A stretch of 64,000 nucleotides of DNA, taken from positions 3,800,001-3,864,000 of the forward strand of contig JACYXH010000363.1 in assembly GCA_026745465.1 (NCBI GenBank). Direction: 5' to 3'. Position 1 is the first letter of the stretch; the number at the start of each line of letters is the position of its first letter. The notes under the pieces are model-generated. The model was not told the DNA's origin. It searched no databases and saw nothing but the letters and a program-made list of their open reading frames with translations. This DNA comes from Lota lota. Lineage: Eukaryota; Chordata; Actinopteri; Gadiformes; Lotidae. Positions 18,733 to 41,552 of this stretch are shown one piece after another. The translations under genes and the position numbers were made by a program.

Positions 18733-18792
<60 letters not shown>
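18733..18792. repeat. (TG)n microsatellite
   Basis: About 60 bp of uninterrupted TG. Confidence 0.95.
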
Positions 18793-18797
<5 letters not shown>

Positions 18798-21700
18798 CTC
18801 CGGCCCCTCATCACATAATGGCTAGTAATCCCTGTCACATTTCCTCATAATTTAGCCACCACTTAAAGCCCCTTAACCATGGGGTAGAAAGCAAGATTAG
18901 GTGGAGAGGTGGAGGAGGAGTCTACAGGGGCAATGACAGGTCGCACTCAGGCTCAGTGGGAGAGTGAAAGGCCATCGAAAAGGGTTTTAGAGCAAAGATG
19001 AAGAATGTTATTTGAAATCCCCCACCCCCTTTTCGTTTAAGTGAGGTATACAGGTACATTACATGTTAAATATCACCTGTTTAATGTAAAGGATTGTAAT
19101 TACAACTCACCATCATGGCACCATAGTTTATGAAAGTTATGATTGACTTGATGAAGAGTTGACAGGACAGAGGTGGGTGGTGAAAGGGGAGAGAAAAGGG
19201 GAAAGAAAGAAAAGGAGAGGGTGGAGCAGATGGGTCTGGGTGGGGGGGGGGGGGGGGCGTCTGTGTGAGTAACTGTCAAATGGTATTATCAGATGCACTT
19301 GAGGAGCAGGGAGAGCTTAAGGACACCCACAGTATCTCAGGGATTGAAGGAGAAACGACTTAGCAGCTCCTGCCAGCTCCACAGCCAGCAAGCGGCTCAG
19401 CTCAGAGGGGGGAAATCTCAAGCCGGCTCCTCTGCTCTGACTGCAGCTTTATAAATGGGAAGATTATCATGCAGGGTGCTGTAGACAAATTATACCCAGA
19501 AGAGGTGGTCTGCTGGGAAAACAAGCCCAAACAAATACATGTCCAGTGGAGAACACCCCTGAAAATCTATTTTGAACATAACCAAGACCCAGTTCACCTG
19601 GAAGCATGGATTCTGGCACTAGCAGGATGCTTGCTATCACTAGGCCCTTTCCCTGAATGTGTCAGCAGTGGTGAGACTTCGACATGACGACAGGATAATT
19701 ATGTGTTGTTTTGTTGTTGTGCTTACATTGGTGAACTTGTGCATTGTTTGGATGGATAACAAGACTCACATGATGAGGAAGAAGAGGAGGAGGAGAATGA
19801 GGGAGGAAGGGGAGAGAGATGCAGACCAAGGGTTCAACCAGTCTGGTCATGCGTCTCCTATTAACAAGCATGGGGTATACGATTACGTGAAGAGAGTGTG
19901 TGTGTCTGAGATGTTGATATGCACATGTGTGTAGGGCGAGTGTAAAACATCTGAGTAAAACAATAAAGTTCCCTGAATTGTTTTTGTACAGTGAACAGTG
20001 CAGTTCTCTAGCCTGTTCTACCCCTGGTCTGCAGTGCATTATTCTATGCTAATTGAATCAGGCTATTTTAGTTTGATTTGAGCACAGTTGTAATTTGCAG
20101 CCATTCTGCTTTTAAGGGCCAGTAATTATGGCTTTTAAGAGTATTCCAAGATAGCTCCAAAAGCTTCAACTATTGACAGCTATGCATGCGATGCAGGCAG
20201 ACCACAGTCCAGTTGAATAATCAATCACATTTAAGCGATAATACTGTCACCAGTACTTTAAGTGTCATGGAGGGAGCTACAATGCAAGTATGCATGACTA
20301 ACACGCATACCAAGTACAACAAATGAAAACCAAATCTCCAAGCTAACCTACTAACCTCTCCTGCAAAGCCTTCTAAATAATTTGAAAATATTAGTTGTTA
20401 CTGTAACATGCAATTGTTTATTAAAGATAGAAAAAGGTCCCCACACACAACCTTTAAAGTCAGTTATTTCATGATAATATGTAAGGAATACAAATAGTTA
20501 AAAACATTGTCGTTGACATTGTCCTCAACGAATTGGTGCAATCTGTAAGTAAGCAAGTATAGCACGGTCACATCAAACATTTCTCCAGCCTGAACATTAC
20601 TTGTGCAACGACAAAAAGTTGAATAAAATCTTATCAAAAAAGAAAACCTACTTCAGGCATATTTGTACACATTTAGGCTTGGTTTGGTTCCATTTTAGAG
20701 ATTTCTAATATTCTAAATGGAAATTTGGACATCAGCACACAAATACATAAAGTTGGACATGTTATGGTTTGGGATAGTTTCATGTGTAAAATATGGAAGT
20801 CTTCCAATACAGATAGATGGAAAGTTGGATTTAAATGTAGAGCCAAGTACAAAATAGAGATGCTTGATTAAGTTTGAATTTCACTCTCAAAACCAACAAA
20901 TACAGAGGCCCACATGTCTGAATAATGCACTTCAATGTGTTGACATCTTGTTTTGGAATAACACGCTTTGTACGAATCAGGAATGTCGATAATTGTTTCA
21001 ATACCTCAAGATCGTCATAAAGGGAAAGGTGCAAAACCTTGGACACTCTTGTCAGACTATTGGTCCTTTTGTGTGTCAAGAGGATCCTTGTCTATATGAC
21101 CCGTGGCTCTAATTAACTTGGGAGTCGGAAACAAGGCTGGCAACACGACTGGCCCTTCAGAGTGGATTCAAACCTTTACTTAGAATCTGGCTGGATTAGA
21201 AAGCATATGGCTGCAATATGTGACACTGTTAGAATGGAACAATTGGAGAAGGCAAGCCACACACATTCATCAGTATAAATAGACTCGTTGCTGTGGTGAA
21301 AGTTCCAGAAAAAAAGTCAAATACAAAATAGTAAGGATGCCTTGGATCAATACTCTGAATTAATACTCTCCACATTACAGGAGAACAGGGGCTGTGTTGG
21401 TGTGTGTGAGTAGTTGTGCGTTTGTATGTTTACGGGTTTGTTTGGAAGCCATGATTGCGGTAATACAAACAATCTCAGCTGATGGGACTAAACGTCTACA
21501 GCCCTGGTGTGAAGCATTGAGGGGCTTAGTGCAGTAAATGTGGTTGAAACACCAAAGCCATGGGGGACCGACTGACATAATATCTCCCACGTGTTTCCCA
21601 GTTGTTGTTTTCCCATAACAGGGCCACCTAAATGAGCTCTCTGGTCTGGGAGCGATCGGAGCATCCCAGAGTAAACACCCAGAGGGGAGGCCTATGGAAC

Positions 21701-22309
21701 GCCTGGCCGGGGAGGTGAAGCTAAGTGAAGCTACGCTCACTAGTGGGCTAATCATGTCCACAGCCAGCAGCCATGCATCCATCTGCAATCAAGAGACTTG
21801 AGGCTCACATACCTGCTGGGGTACAAATGTCTTTGTTCTGTGTGTGTGTGTGCTTGTTCTGTGCGTGTGTGTGGATTATATGTGTGTGTGGGGGGGGGGG
21901 GGGGGGGGACGACTAATTCTTCTCACCACATTGACATCAGTCAATCCTGTTTACAGTACAGTTGATTTGTTACAACCTTCAACACAAAAAGACAACTCGA
22001 TGTATCTGCCAATAACTGAACTAATCAGAAGGTAGGGGTGGTTACTGTCTGGTCAGTGTCTAATGAGTAAGAAAAGGTGTTCAACGTGGGATAGTTGCCT
22101 CTCAACCAGAGGAGGGTGACTGTGATCCCTATTGCCTAGTTTGCTGTCATTCATGTCTGCGTTTAACAGATGGAGTCGGGGATTACAGGGACCCAAGCTA
22201 CCATAACTCTCTTAGTCACCTTCACACACAAGCACGCACACGTACGCAACATGTTGTTGACAGGGGAAAGAAACACTGCTGTCATTCACTGCTCTGTCTG
22301 AAATACTCC

Positions 22310-22315
22310 TTTATT
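22310..22315 (-). terminator. prickle2 poly(A) signal (candidate)
   Basis: AATAAA on the minus strand, about 615 bp after the prickle2 stop codon. Other AT-rich hexamers lie closer, so the 3' UTR end is uncertain. Confidence 0.45.
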
Positions 22316-22929
22316 TCAAATGCAGGACCAGGTGAGCCAAAGATAACATGCATGCGTTGTTTTTAATCAATCTCTATCTCTAAATTATAGATTATCAATA
22401 CGCAAATGCTTTTTTCTATCCATACAAAATATAAAAATATGTGTCAGCTCATTTACAACCATATTTACATTGAAGTCTTTAATTTAGGGTCAATTTATGA
22501 ATTCCTTTAGCTATGTACATAGTATCAACTGAATACAATAGCACGATATATCATATCTAAAATACACCAAAAAGCTGCACTTTACTAGACTGTACCTTAC
22601 TCACTGCCGGCTGCATGGATTAGTGTTATGATAGAAACTGCACATCAGCTTCGATAAAACAGACTTGACTTGATTATATTGTTTCTTATGGTTAGACCTG
22701 ACGCAAGAGAATCATGGTAAGATTTGAAAATGAATACACATGCAGATATTGGTATTTTAGTAGATCCTTTTTTTTCAGGGGTAACTCGAACATAGTTTAC
22801 CACGTTACCGTCAACCACGTTACTCGACAACACTGAAGGGGACTTTTCATTTTTGAAAAGTATGCAAGAGTACATAAGCTAGACAGGGTGCCCCCCCCCC
22901 TTCCCACCCCTAAACCAGAGTCCAGGGTG

Positions 22930-33110
<10,181 letters not shown>

Positions 33111-33369
33111 GGCCGTCACTGCATGCTCCTCTCGGCGACACTTACAGTGCACACAGATCTTCCTGCATTGGAGGAAGGACAAGAGAGAGAGAATGGTGGT
33201 CAGGCATCGAGTCAATTGAAAAGATTCCCATCAATCGAACCTTGTTGATTGAGTGCACCAACCAAGGTTTGTGAATACACAAGCTACTCTTGGCTATGTT
33301 TAGTAATTGAATACATATTATTATACAGTTCATTCAGATACAGGTCATTAATTATGTAACAGGTAAAGG

Positions 33370-33482
33370 TTAGGCGTCTTGCTCACGGACACTAACAGCA
33401 GGTAGTGTGTAAACATGTGGCTCAAACCCAGTACCTTTCTACTGGGAGTCGACCTGAACACCACTACACTACCCCCATCATA
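33370..33482 (-). mobile_element. tRNA-derived SINE fragment
   Basis: On the minus strand, TAGTGTAGTGG fits an A box and TACTGGGTTTGAGCCAC fits a B box. This is followed by GAGCAAGACGCCTAACC, a common fish SINE body phrase. It is related to the copies at 12075 and 46210. Confidence 0.55.
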
Positions 33483-36135
33483 TAAAGCACCTCAGTTAGG
33501 GACCATACACCAATGGTCTCAGGTGAACGGTAATGGTACGATTCGATGTGAAACATCAACTCCAGTGGTTCAGTGGTCAGGGTTTAGAAGTCAAGGTGTC
33601 CTGCTGTGTCCTCGCTGTGATACATGAATGCCACAGATTTACATGACTTGAGTTCTAGTAGCACCTACACCAGGTGATGTAATGACAAACAGGCAGGGGG
33701 AAACCCCAGCACACACACACACACACACCCTATGACAGTGATGGAACGCAGTACTGAGCTTAGACACACACCCACACCATTATCTCACTTACACTCTCTC
33801 ACACTACTCTCTGTGTACAAGGTTAGCTTGAAATACTAGCAGATGCTAGGCCGAGATAGTGTCTCGTCAGTCAGGCAGGAAGACGCGCCCATCTAGGCTA
33901 TGAAATGTAAAGTATCCTAGTGCAAGTTGAGGAAATACTGTCTGGGGTGTTAATCAAATACTCACGTCTCTTTCATTGAAGACATATCCAAAGAGCAGTC
34001 AAGAATACATTTGAGATTTGGATACAATCGATACAGGTTAGGGTAAAGATATTTTGGATGTAATGGATATATTGGCTATTTCCGATTTTGCAAGAGTTTA
34101 AGATATCCCCCCCCCCCCCCTCCCAAAGTAATCAAACAGTATTTCTTAAAATAGCACCACAATCTCTACACAATAAGAGTTTTTGATGACGGCGCTATAA
34201 ATACAACACACATCTAAACTCGATGCAGTCACGGGGTGTGTGCAGCCAGTAAGACATCAGATTAGACATTCCACTGCGTCCTTGACAGAACTAAGCTACG
34301 ACACTGACCAGGAAATGCCCGGCGGCCAGCAGGTCACGTCCCACTAACCCACACTGGCCCCTCAGGCTGCCCCAGCAGGCAGACAATCCCATTACCAACC
34401 CCAGACAGACGCCTGCCCCACCCATTCTCTGACCTTGCCTAACCACCAAGAAAAAATGGAGGGAGCTTAGCAACATGCAGGACACCCGACAGACAGAACT
34501 GACAGGACGTTCAGCCAAGATTCTCTATAAACAAAACAAAGAAAGCTCTGGGTATTCCTTACCTACAGATGACTATTCTCATCCTCTGACGAGTAATGTT
34601 TGAAGAAGGAATAAGGGTCTTTGAGTGTTTGACAACATAACATAGTTAGGAGTAAGAGTCTTGGACTGTTTTACGACACAATGTCATTTTAGGCTTAGCC
34701 CTGATGGATTTAGAGGATTGAATAAACGTGGGAAAGCCCTTAAAACGATGTGGTGGCTCAGTGACTTCAACAGCCCTGTGGTGTGCCATAACAGGTTATA
34801 AAAAGCAGCACTTATTTAGAAAAATATAAACATACATATAGTCTTAAAAGTTGAATTATCCACCAGCACTTGAGGATTGTTTCCCGTCAGCCTTAAGCCA
34901 CAATACAGATTACGCTACTTATGTTTTCAGTTATCAAAACAACAGAATATACGGCCTCTGCAACTTCCAGAGCCCCTGTAGGACGGTACTTTCTACTGCA
35001 GGCCACATACTTGGCCAGATGTCTGTGTAAAAAAAACAACACATGATGTGGTCAGATATCACTCCTATGAATATTGATAGGAAAGGTGGGTTGCATCTTT
35101 ATTTGATGAAGTCACCCAGCGTCTGAATGGGTCAGCAACGGCTTGTCCCAGTGGGGTGATACATAGCCTGGAGGCAGCCCAGCCCCATGTTCCCTTTATG
35201 ACATTGTGGTGCCCTCCTCTCCATCATTACTAATGCATGGGTGAACAACTAGGAGCGCAAGAAAGACACTAACACATCCGCAAACACACACTCATTAACA
35301 CCATCACAGTTGATAGAGCACCAGCATCTCTGACACATAGTTGCACACGCGCTACACACTTCGTTTGCTCTAAACGAGGGATGACGAAGACGACGATGAT
35401 TCACAACGCCGATCGGAAGTGGCACCAATAAACAGGAAGACGGTAGAGAATGGGCATGTTCGCACACGTCTCCCACTCTTCTGACACTGTGCCAGGTGGT
35501 GAGCTGCACTGGATTCTGCCTTGGGTTGAGGACGCACGCCTGGTGATAGAGGTATATAAATAACCCAGGCAAGCGGCAAACAGGACCCCGAAGGAAAAAA
35601 AAAAGTATTTCAGAATGCACTAGTGCTCGAGGAGACCACGGCCTGGCGGTGGCTGACCGGTCGGACGTTTAGACGCTCAGGGATTAGCGTGGACTCGTTT
35701 GTATGCGTTGTCAAGCCCTTGTGCAGCTTCCTTCATTCCCCTTCATTCCTTAAACCTTTCCTTAAGTAACTGGCTATAAAAATGGTAGATAATCACCCCC
35801 CCCCCCCCCCCCCCTGCCCCCTCAATATACTTCCTATCCTCCTATTTCTCAGCGCAGGGTTTACTGAATTCACATGTCTTAAGACCACCCTGGTCCCAGC
35901 TCTACTGTTGAAACGCGACCCCACAGAGGCTCTTGTCATCTGTGATTTCAATTAGGATGGATAAGAGTGCTCCGGTAATATAAGTTAAGTACATCACTTC
36001 AACGAAGCCCCTGTAAGCACAGGGGCAAAGTTAAGAAAGGAAAGTGGAATAGACCACTTCCTCTTTTGGACGTTATTGGCCTTTTCCTGTCCAGGGAGCT
36101 GGGGATTTTATTTGTTGAGAGGCAAGTGGGAGTTG

Positions 36136-36137
<2 letters not shown>

Positions 36138-36196
<59 letters not shown>

Positions 36197-36206
36197 GGGG
36201 GGGGGG
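36138..36206. repeat. (TG)n followed by poly-G
   Basis: About 43 bp of TG run directly into 26 consecutive G. Confidence 0.95.
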
Positions 36207-36599
36207 AGCAAGGATAGGGCCGTCTTAATAATTAACTAGGCATTGGATGTGTCATCAGTCACACTAACATTGGTTTGTAAAGTAAACACCCTGGGATCTT
36301 AAAACTTTTACTTGCAGACCTGACTAATAGATTGCCTTCTGAATGATCTGTAATAAAACGATGCTCAAACAAATTCACATGAATGCTGAAATGATGAGGA
36401 TAATACAACAACATGTACATTTTTGACATTTCTGTAATGTTTTTCTTAGGTTATTGGATGTTTAATTGACTTTTCTAACCACTCATACATGTCTAACCAT
36501 TGGTGGCCACTCAAACCACTTTGCAATTCAAGCATAACTTTCAACAGATCATTCATTCACACACTGTCTGACGAAGCTGTCAACAGTACAAGGCAACAA

Positions 36600-36700
36600 A
36601 CATTGTTTGCGTTTAGGCCTCTTGCTCAGGGGCACCTCAACTTTTAGTAGCCAAGAATAGAACCAGTGAGTCTGTACTGCTGCTCTATTCAACCTCCTCT
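36600..36700 (-). mobile_element. Degraded SINE fragment
   Basis: Minus-strand GCCCCTGAGCAAGAGGCCTA matches the SINE body phrase of the copies at 33370 and 12075. The tRNA-like head is only partly recognisable. Confidence 0.4.
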
Positions 36701-36898
36701 AAAAACACATTTCCCTCAAGTCGTCTTCTGTGGTGTAAGTCTGGCCTTTGCTGTGTTGGGAGAGTGCATCACAGTCGCTCATGAGCGGCTCTTAAACAAC
36801 CGTGCTCGCTTTTCCTTTCCATGGCATCATTCACTATGGTGGGATTAGGATGCCTTGTCTAAATGACTGTGCAGAGGAAATAAGGGATGGGGTAGAGA

Positions 36899-36907
36899 CA
36901 AAGAGAC

Positions 36908-36997
<90 letters not shown>
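36899..36997. repeat. (GA)n microsatellite
   Basis: GA run with GACA interruptions in prickle2 intron 1. Confidence 0.95.
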
Positions 36998-36998
<1 letters not shown>

Positions 36999-38170
36999 AC
37001 CAAACAGCTGGGTGCGCAGGGCAGCCAAGTCCCCTCTTGTCTTTTCTTTCCCTGCCTCTCCTTTTGTTTTCTCTGGACCGACGGGGGAAAATGGGAGGGC
37101 AGACTCCGGTTTTCTCTTTAACTTTTTCTCTTACTTTTTTTGTGGGACAAAGGAAAACACATGGTTTTAAAGTGCTGTTGAGACTGTTACCATTTTTGTT
37201 TCAGCATCAAGTCCCCAGTAAGTGTGCTTCCATTCTGTATATATAATGTACGATACATGGGTTCCCACCGTCTTAGATAGCATGCCACGATGGAATTCAG
37301 AATGAGTTACCATAGATAATTGCAGTTGTCTGCAACAATCATCCAATCTGTAATGCTATACTAGTAAAGGCCAGTTCACAGACATCAGACCTACATATAC
37401 ACACAGAACCCTTTTTAAATTCTCCCCACACACATTCATCCTCTGCTTGTGTGAATAATATCTGCTTGTGGGTGAGTGTGTGAGAGAGTAAGGAGGTAGC
37501 ACGAAAGAGACAAAGATAGTGGACTTTTTATTCAAACGTAAATGTTTTTCAGCCATCTACAGAATCTAAAGGCCTCCTTGAGAAAAGGTGACACTATTAA
37601 GCTACTGATGACGTGTTTGGGTTGGCTTCCTCGACACTCTCTCAGGACTGGGTGAACTCTGGCATGTCTGGAATAGCTACAAAGCATTCTGTAACACTCC
37701 AAATGTTGACACCAAGGCGCGCTGCAATAGGCCCATCCGCTGCTATTTACAGTAACTGTGGGTAACGGCTAAAGTTAGAATTCGCTGTAAATATCTTCAT
37801 ATGTAAATCCAAGGTGACCTATAGGCACAACAACCACATAAACTAGTCAAACAAATAAATTGTGGGTCCCTTCAAAAGAATATCAGCAATATATATATAT
37901 TCAATTCCTCTTTTAGTAGAAAATACTAAGAAAAATAGGATCTCTTCATTGCAATTAGAGGGAAAATGTGCGTTAAAAACAACTGCGCAAAAGCATTACA
38001 AAAAATAATATATTTACGCAGACACATCTCTGTGTCACTGTGTATGCGTGCGCTGGTGTGTGCGTGTTCCGGTGGGGAATTAAACAATATAGATATATTT
38101 GCAATTTAGAGTTTTGTTACCACACAAGTTTATTTGAATTGAAATGAGAGATCCGTGCGCATCTCCTTAC

Positions 38171-38560
38171 CTTTTACAGACTATAGAGGAGGAAAGTCAT
38201 TGCTCCGATCTCGACGTGGATACTTTTAAAATGTAGTATCTTCCTCATTTGTCACACAATTCCAGTCGCATTAACCCCAAAACCATTTACGCCAGACAGT
38301 TCTATGGTGACTGTGGCCACAGCGCCAATTCACCCCGCTCACAAAATGCCCGTTCCGCTCTAACAGCCGAGCTCTGCAAACAAATTCTCCAGGCGCTGTG
38401 TCTTGGTGGTGCGGTGTGAACCAAACGACCAGTGTAAAACTGTAAACATAAAATCCCCTCACTTTAAGTCCCAGATCCAATGGGAGCAGGAAATCCAGAC
38501 TGTGCAATCCAAACAAAAAACATAGCTATCTCCTTCAAAGGTGTAGGGTAGTAGGCTATT
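38171..38560 (-). other. prickle2: prickle2 untranslated first exon (candidate)
   Basis: A near-perfect donor AAAAG|GTAAGGAG occurs on the minus strand at 38171/38170 after sequence with no long frame. Joined to exon 2, the frame of KICVHCKC meets a TGA about 30 nt upstream without any ATG, so translation would start at 33110. The upstream end is a guess. Confidence 0.4.
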
Positions 38561-38599
38561 TAAAAAAAAAAAATAAGTTCAGTGGAATCTGCTAGAAAA

Positions 38600-38760
38600 G
38601 AACGAGACGCTTTGCTCCGCTCACTTGCAACTGGCCGAATGAATACCGTCACTAAGCTCTTTCCCTTTTGCTCCAACCAAGCGCTCCCCTCCCCTCCCTT
38701 CTCTTCCCCTCCCCTCTCTCCCTTTTCTCCTCACCCCTTCCCTCATGCTAATGGTGCCGT
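38600..38760 (-). promoter_or_regulatory. prickle2 promoter region (candidate)
   Basis: A C/T-rich plus-strand block (CTCCCCTCCCCTCCC-like, 38680-38740), G/A-rich on the transcribed minus strand, lies just upstream of the candidate first exon. Such GA-rich boxes can bind SP/KLF or MAZ factors. There is no direct evidence of a start site. Confidence 0.25.
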
Positions 38761-39227
38761 TTGATATCAGCAAGTTAACGTACTAACACTGGTACAATTA
38801 GAAGCATGAATGACTTGTGTTTTGAGATCATTTGCATGTACAAAAAAATAAATAAAAAACCATCACCAAATCAACTGGCCCGGGGCAATCGGCGAGGAAG
38901 ACTGGGGGAGAAGGGGGGAGAGACGAGGGGAAACCACAGGGCGCTGTCCTGAGAGACAGAGGTGAAGCCCTGCAAACAAAATGGTGCTGTTTAACATAAG
39001 AAGCGGACATTAGCAGGATAAAGGAGTAACGCCTGCTGACCCAATGAAAGCATTTTGAATAGATGCGCAAAGTAGAATTTATTGGATTATTATTCAGTGA
39101 TAAATTGTGTTATTATCAGGTATTAATATGTCATCATATCCCAAAAAGGTTGCAATTGAATGAAACCATATCTTGAGCACAGCTAAGGGAGTGAAATATT
39201 CAAGGTTTAAATGATGCGTTCATATTA

Positions 39228-39260
39228 CAGCTGACTGTTTGAACAGTCAGCTGTTCAAAC
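39228..39260. repeat. Overlapping perfect inverted repeats
   Basis: CAGCTGACTGTT (39228-39239) pairs with AACAGTCAGCTG (39242-39253). Separately, GTTTGAACAG (39237-39246) pairs with CTGTTCAAAC (39251-39260). The two hairpins share sequence and exclude each other. Confidence 0.9.
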
Positions 39261-39717
39261 AAAACCATTCAGATATGGAAGTCAATTTAAATCAGTTTGA
39301 GTCATTTCACCCAGATGTTCAATGAAACTACCAATCTATATATGCAGTATGTTGAAATTTCATGTGTTGAATACTTAATAATAATATTAACATGGCTTTA
39401 GCTGGACGCCTTCTTAGATCTGCATTCCAGAGCCATCCTCTGTGGTAGGGTGGTTCAACAATGTGCTACTGCTGCTCGTTTGCTAATTACCTTTGGGGAG
39501 CTATCATTTGTCAAAGGACACCCAAAGTCAAAATATTGATCACTTAAGTGTTGATTAAATGTGTTTTTGCTAATATGCCCCCACGGTCGTCTGTTTGTTG
39601 AAATCAAATGGGGATTTAGGTAGGATGACTGCAGTCTCTCTCTCGATCTCCTTACAGGAGCAGTCTCTCCCGATTCCCTTGAGTCACCCTGAAGTTATGA
39701 ATAGTGTGTGAGTGTAG

Positions 39718-39753
<36 letters not shown>

Positions 39754-41482
39754 TTTGTGTGCGTGTGTGGTTTGTTTGTGTGGTGTGTATCGTGTGTGTG
39801 TGTGCGTGTATTGTGTGTGGGTGTGTACGTGGGTGCGTGTGTTTGAAAGCAGCCCTTTCTGGCCTGAAGAGCCCTCTCACACGTGGCCGGATGACTTGCA
39901 CTACACTTTGAGGCCTTTACACACCAGAGTGTATAATTACCTTCAACAATACCCCAGACTATCAATTACAGCTCAGGCTGTATACTTATGGCCTACCTGA
40001 AAGGCTTTCTAATAAGGAACTCTAAGTGACAAGCGCCCAGCGTTTAGCAGGAACTGGTCAACTTGTTTTGGGGTACGGCCAATGTACCCCCCCCCCCCCC
40101 CCCCCCCCCCCACCCCCCGATGCCCTTTCCCCCAATTAACTGGTCCTAGGCCTGTGGCGATTCCATTTGGAAAGCCAGGGCACAGCCAGAATATAAACAG
40201 AGGCCATCTTGGGCGACATACCACAGATAGCATTGGACAGAACCCTCGGCATGCACAGCCAGGGTGTATGGTTATGCAGGTTAATTTTAGACAAGTGAGC
40301 CAAACCGGGTTACTCCCTTCCCAAGCATGTAAGAGCATATCAGGGCTTTTGTGTCTATCAAGGCACCGAGATGAGAGGTGTTCTGTATACGTGATTCACT
40401 GCAGCCGGGGTCTAATCTGCAATATGCAGGAAAGTTGCAGCGCTTGGGAATGATGTTATCACGCAAAGAAGAAACTGATTTATAATCTCAGAGATAGTCC
40501 AAGAAAAACCCACCTGTTAAATCATTCGCGTGGATTTAATAAGGTGTATCCCACACGTCTCAATGTAACCCTCCTCTTCTGTTTTCTAAGCTGTATTTTC
40601 AAGAACTATCTCTCGATCTCTCTCTCCTGCATGTGGCAAATGCTGATGACTATCACTCTAGAGTCAACACACGAGGCAGCTGGGACTCCCCGCAACAGCT
40701 GAGATCCAACACAGACTCACTGGGGGAGAGAGAGGAAGAGAGCAGGAGAGGGAGGGTAAGAGCGAGAGACAGAGAGAGAGAACGAGAGAGAGCGAGAGAG
40801 AGCGAGCAGGAAAGAAAGAGGGAGCAAGCACTTTTTTCCCCTTCTTGCCCCTTACAGGCAGCATGGAGAATAACTACCCCCATTCTGGCTGACTGAGATA
40901 AAGCAGCCAAGGACAAGGCTGATCAAACTAGTGTTGGAACTAACTTCCATCCCCCACCGCCCCCACTCCAGACTGAATTGTTTGAATTGGAATCTGGAGT
41001 CATTGGCTAGTGTGATTGCCAACGGGCCAAACTCTGCCCGTGTAGCATAGTGAAATGTAACATGAGGCTATGCTGGGGCACACAGGGTCCCTCACTCCAG
41101 AGCCCCTCTACCCTACTGGTGTTCCCCTCAGATAAGTGGCTATTATTCCCTCAGCATTCAACGTTAACTGGATTTATTTGTTACGGGGCTAAAGGGGTGA
41201 CATTGTATTCGTCCGTAGGGGACAAAAAGGGGGGGGGGGGGGGGGGGGGGGTGGAAGTCCAGTGTGTCTGGTTTGATTGTAATTAGCTTGGAGGATTCGT
41301 TAGGGCCATGTTTTCTTCCCTTCATACATACTGTTCGTCTCTGCCTTGTGGATGAACAGCGCTGTGTAAACCATTAGGCCTTGGAGAGAGAGAAGGGGTG
41401 GAGGAGGGGGAAATAGAGAGAGAAACGGAGACGGACATACCGATAGAATGTCTCTGGATATCAGAGACCCAAATAAAGAGAG

Positions 41483-41483
41483 C

Positions 41484-41552
<69 letters not shown>
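41483..41552. repeat. (CAGA)n microsatellite
   Basis: About 17 CAGA tetramers without interruption. Confidence 0.95.

Larger units (their letters stand above)
33163..38170 (-). other. prickle2 intron 1 (if the 38171 donor is real)
   Basis: No coding exon recognised. It contains two SINE-like fragments (33370, 36600), C-runs near 34110 and 35797, a TG plus poly-G tract at 36138-36206 and a GA array at 36899-36997. Confidence 0.5.

Noticed and set aside
38828-39070. 80-codon minus-strand open frame upstream of prickle2
   Set aside because: No homology and no donor in the phase needed by exon 2.
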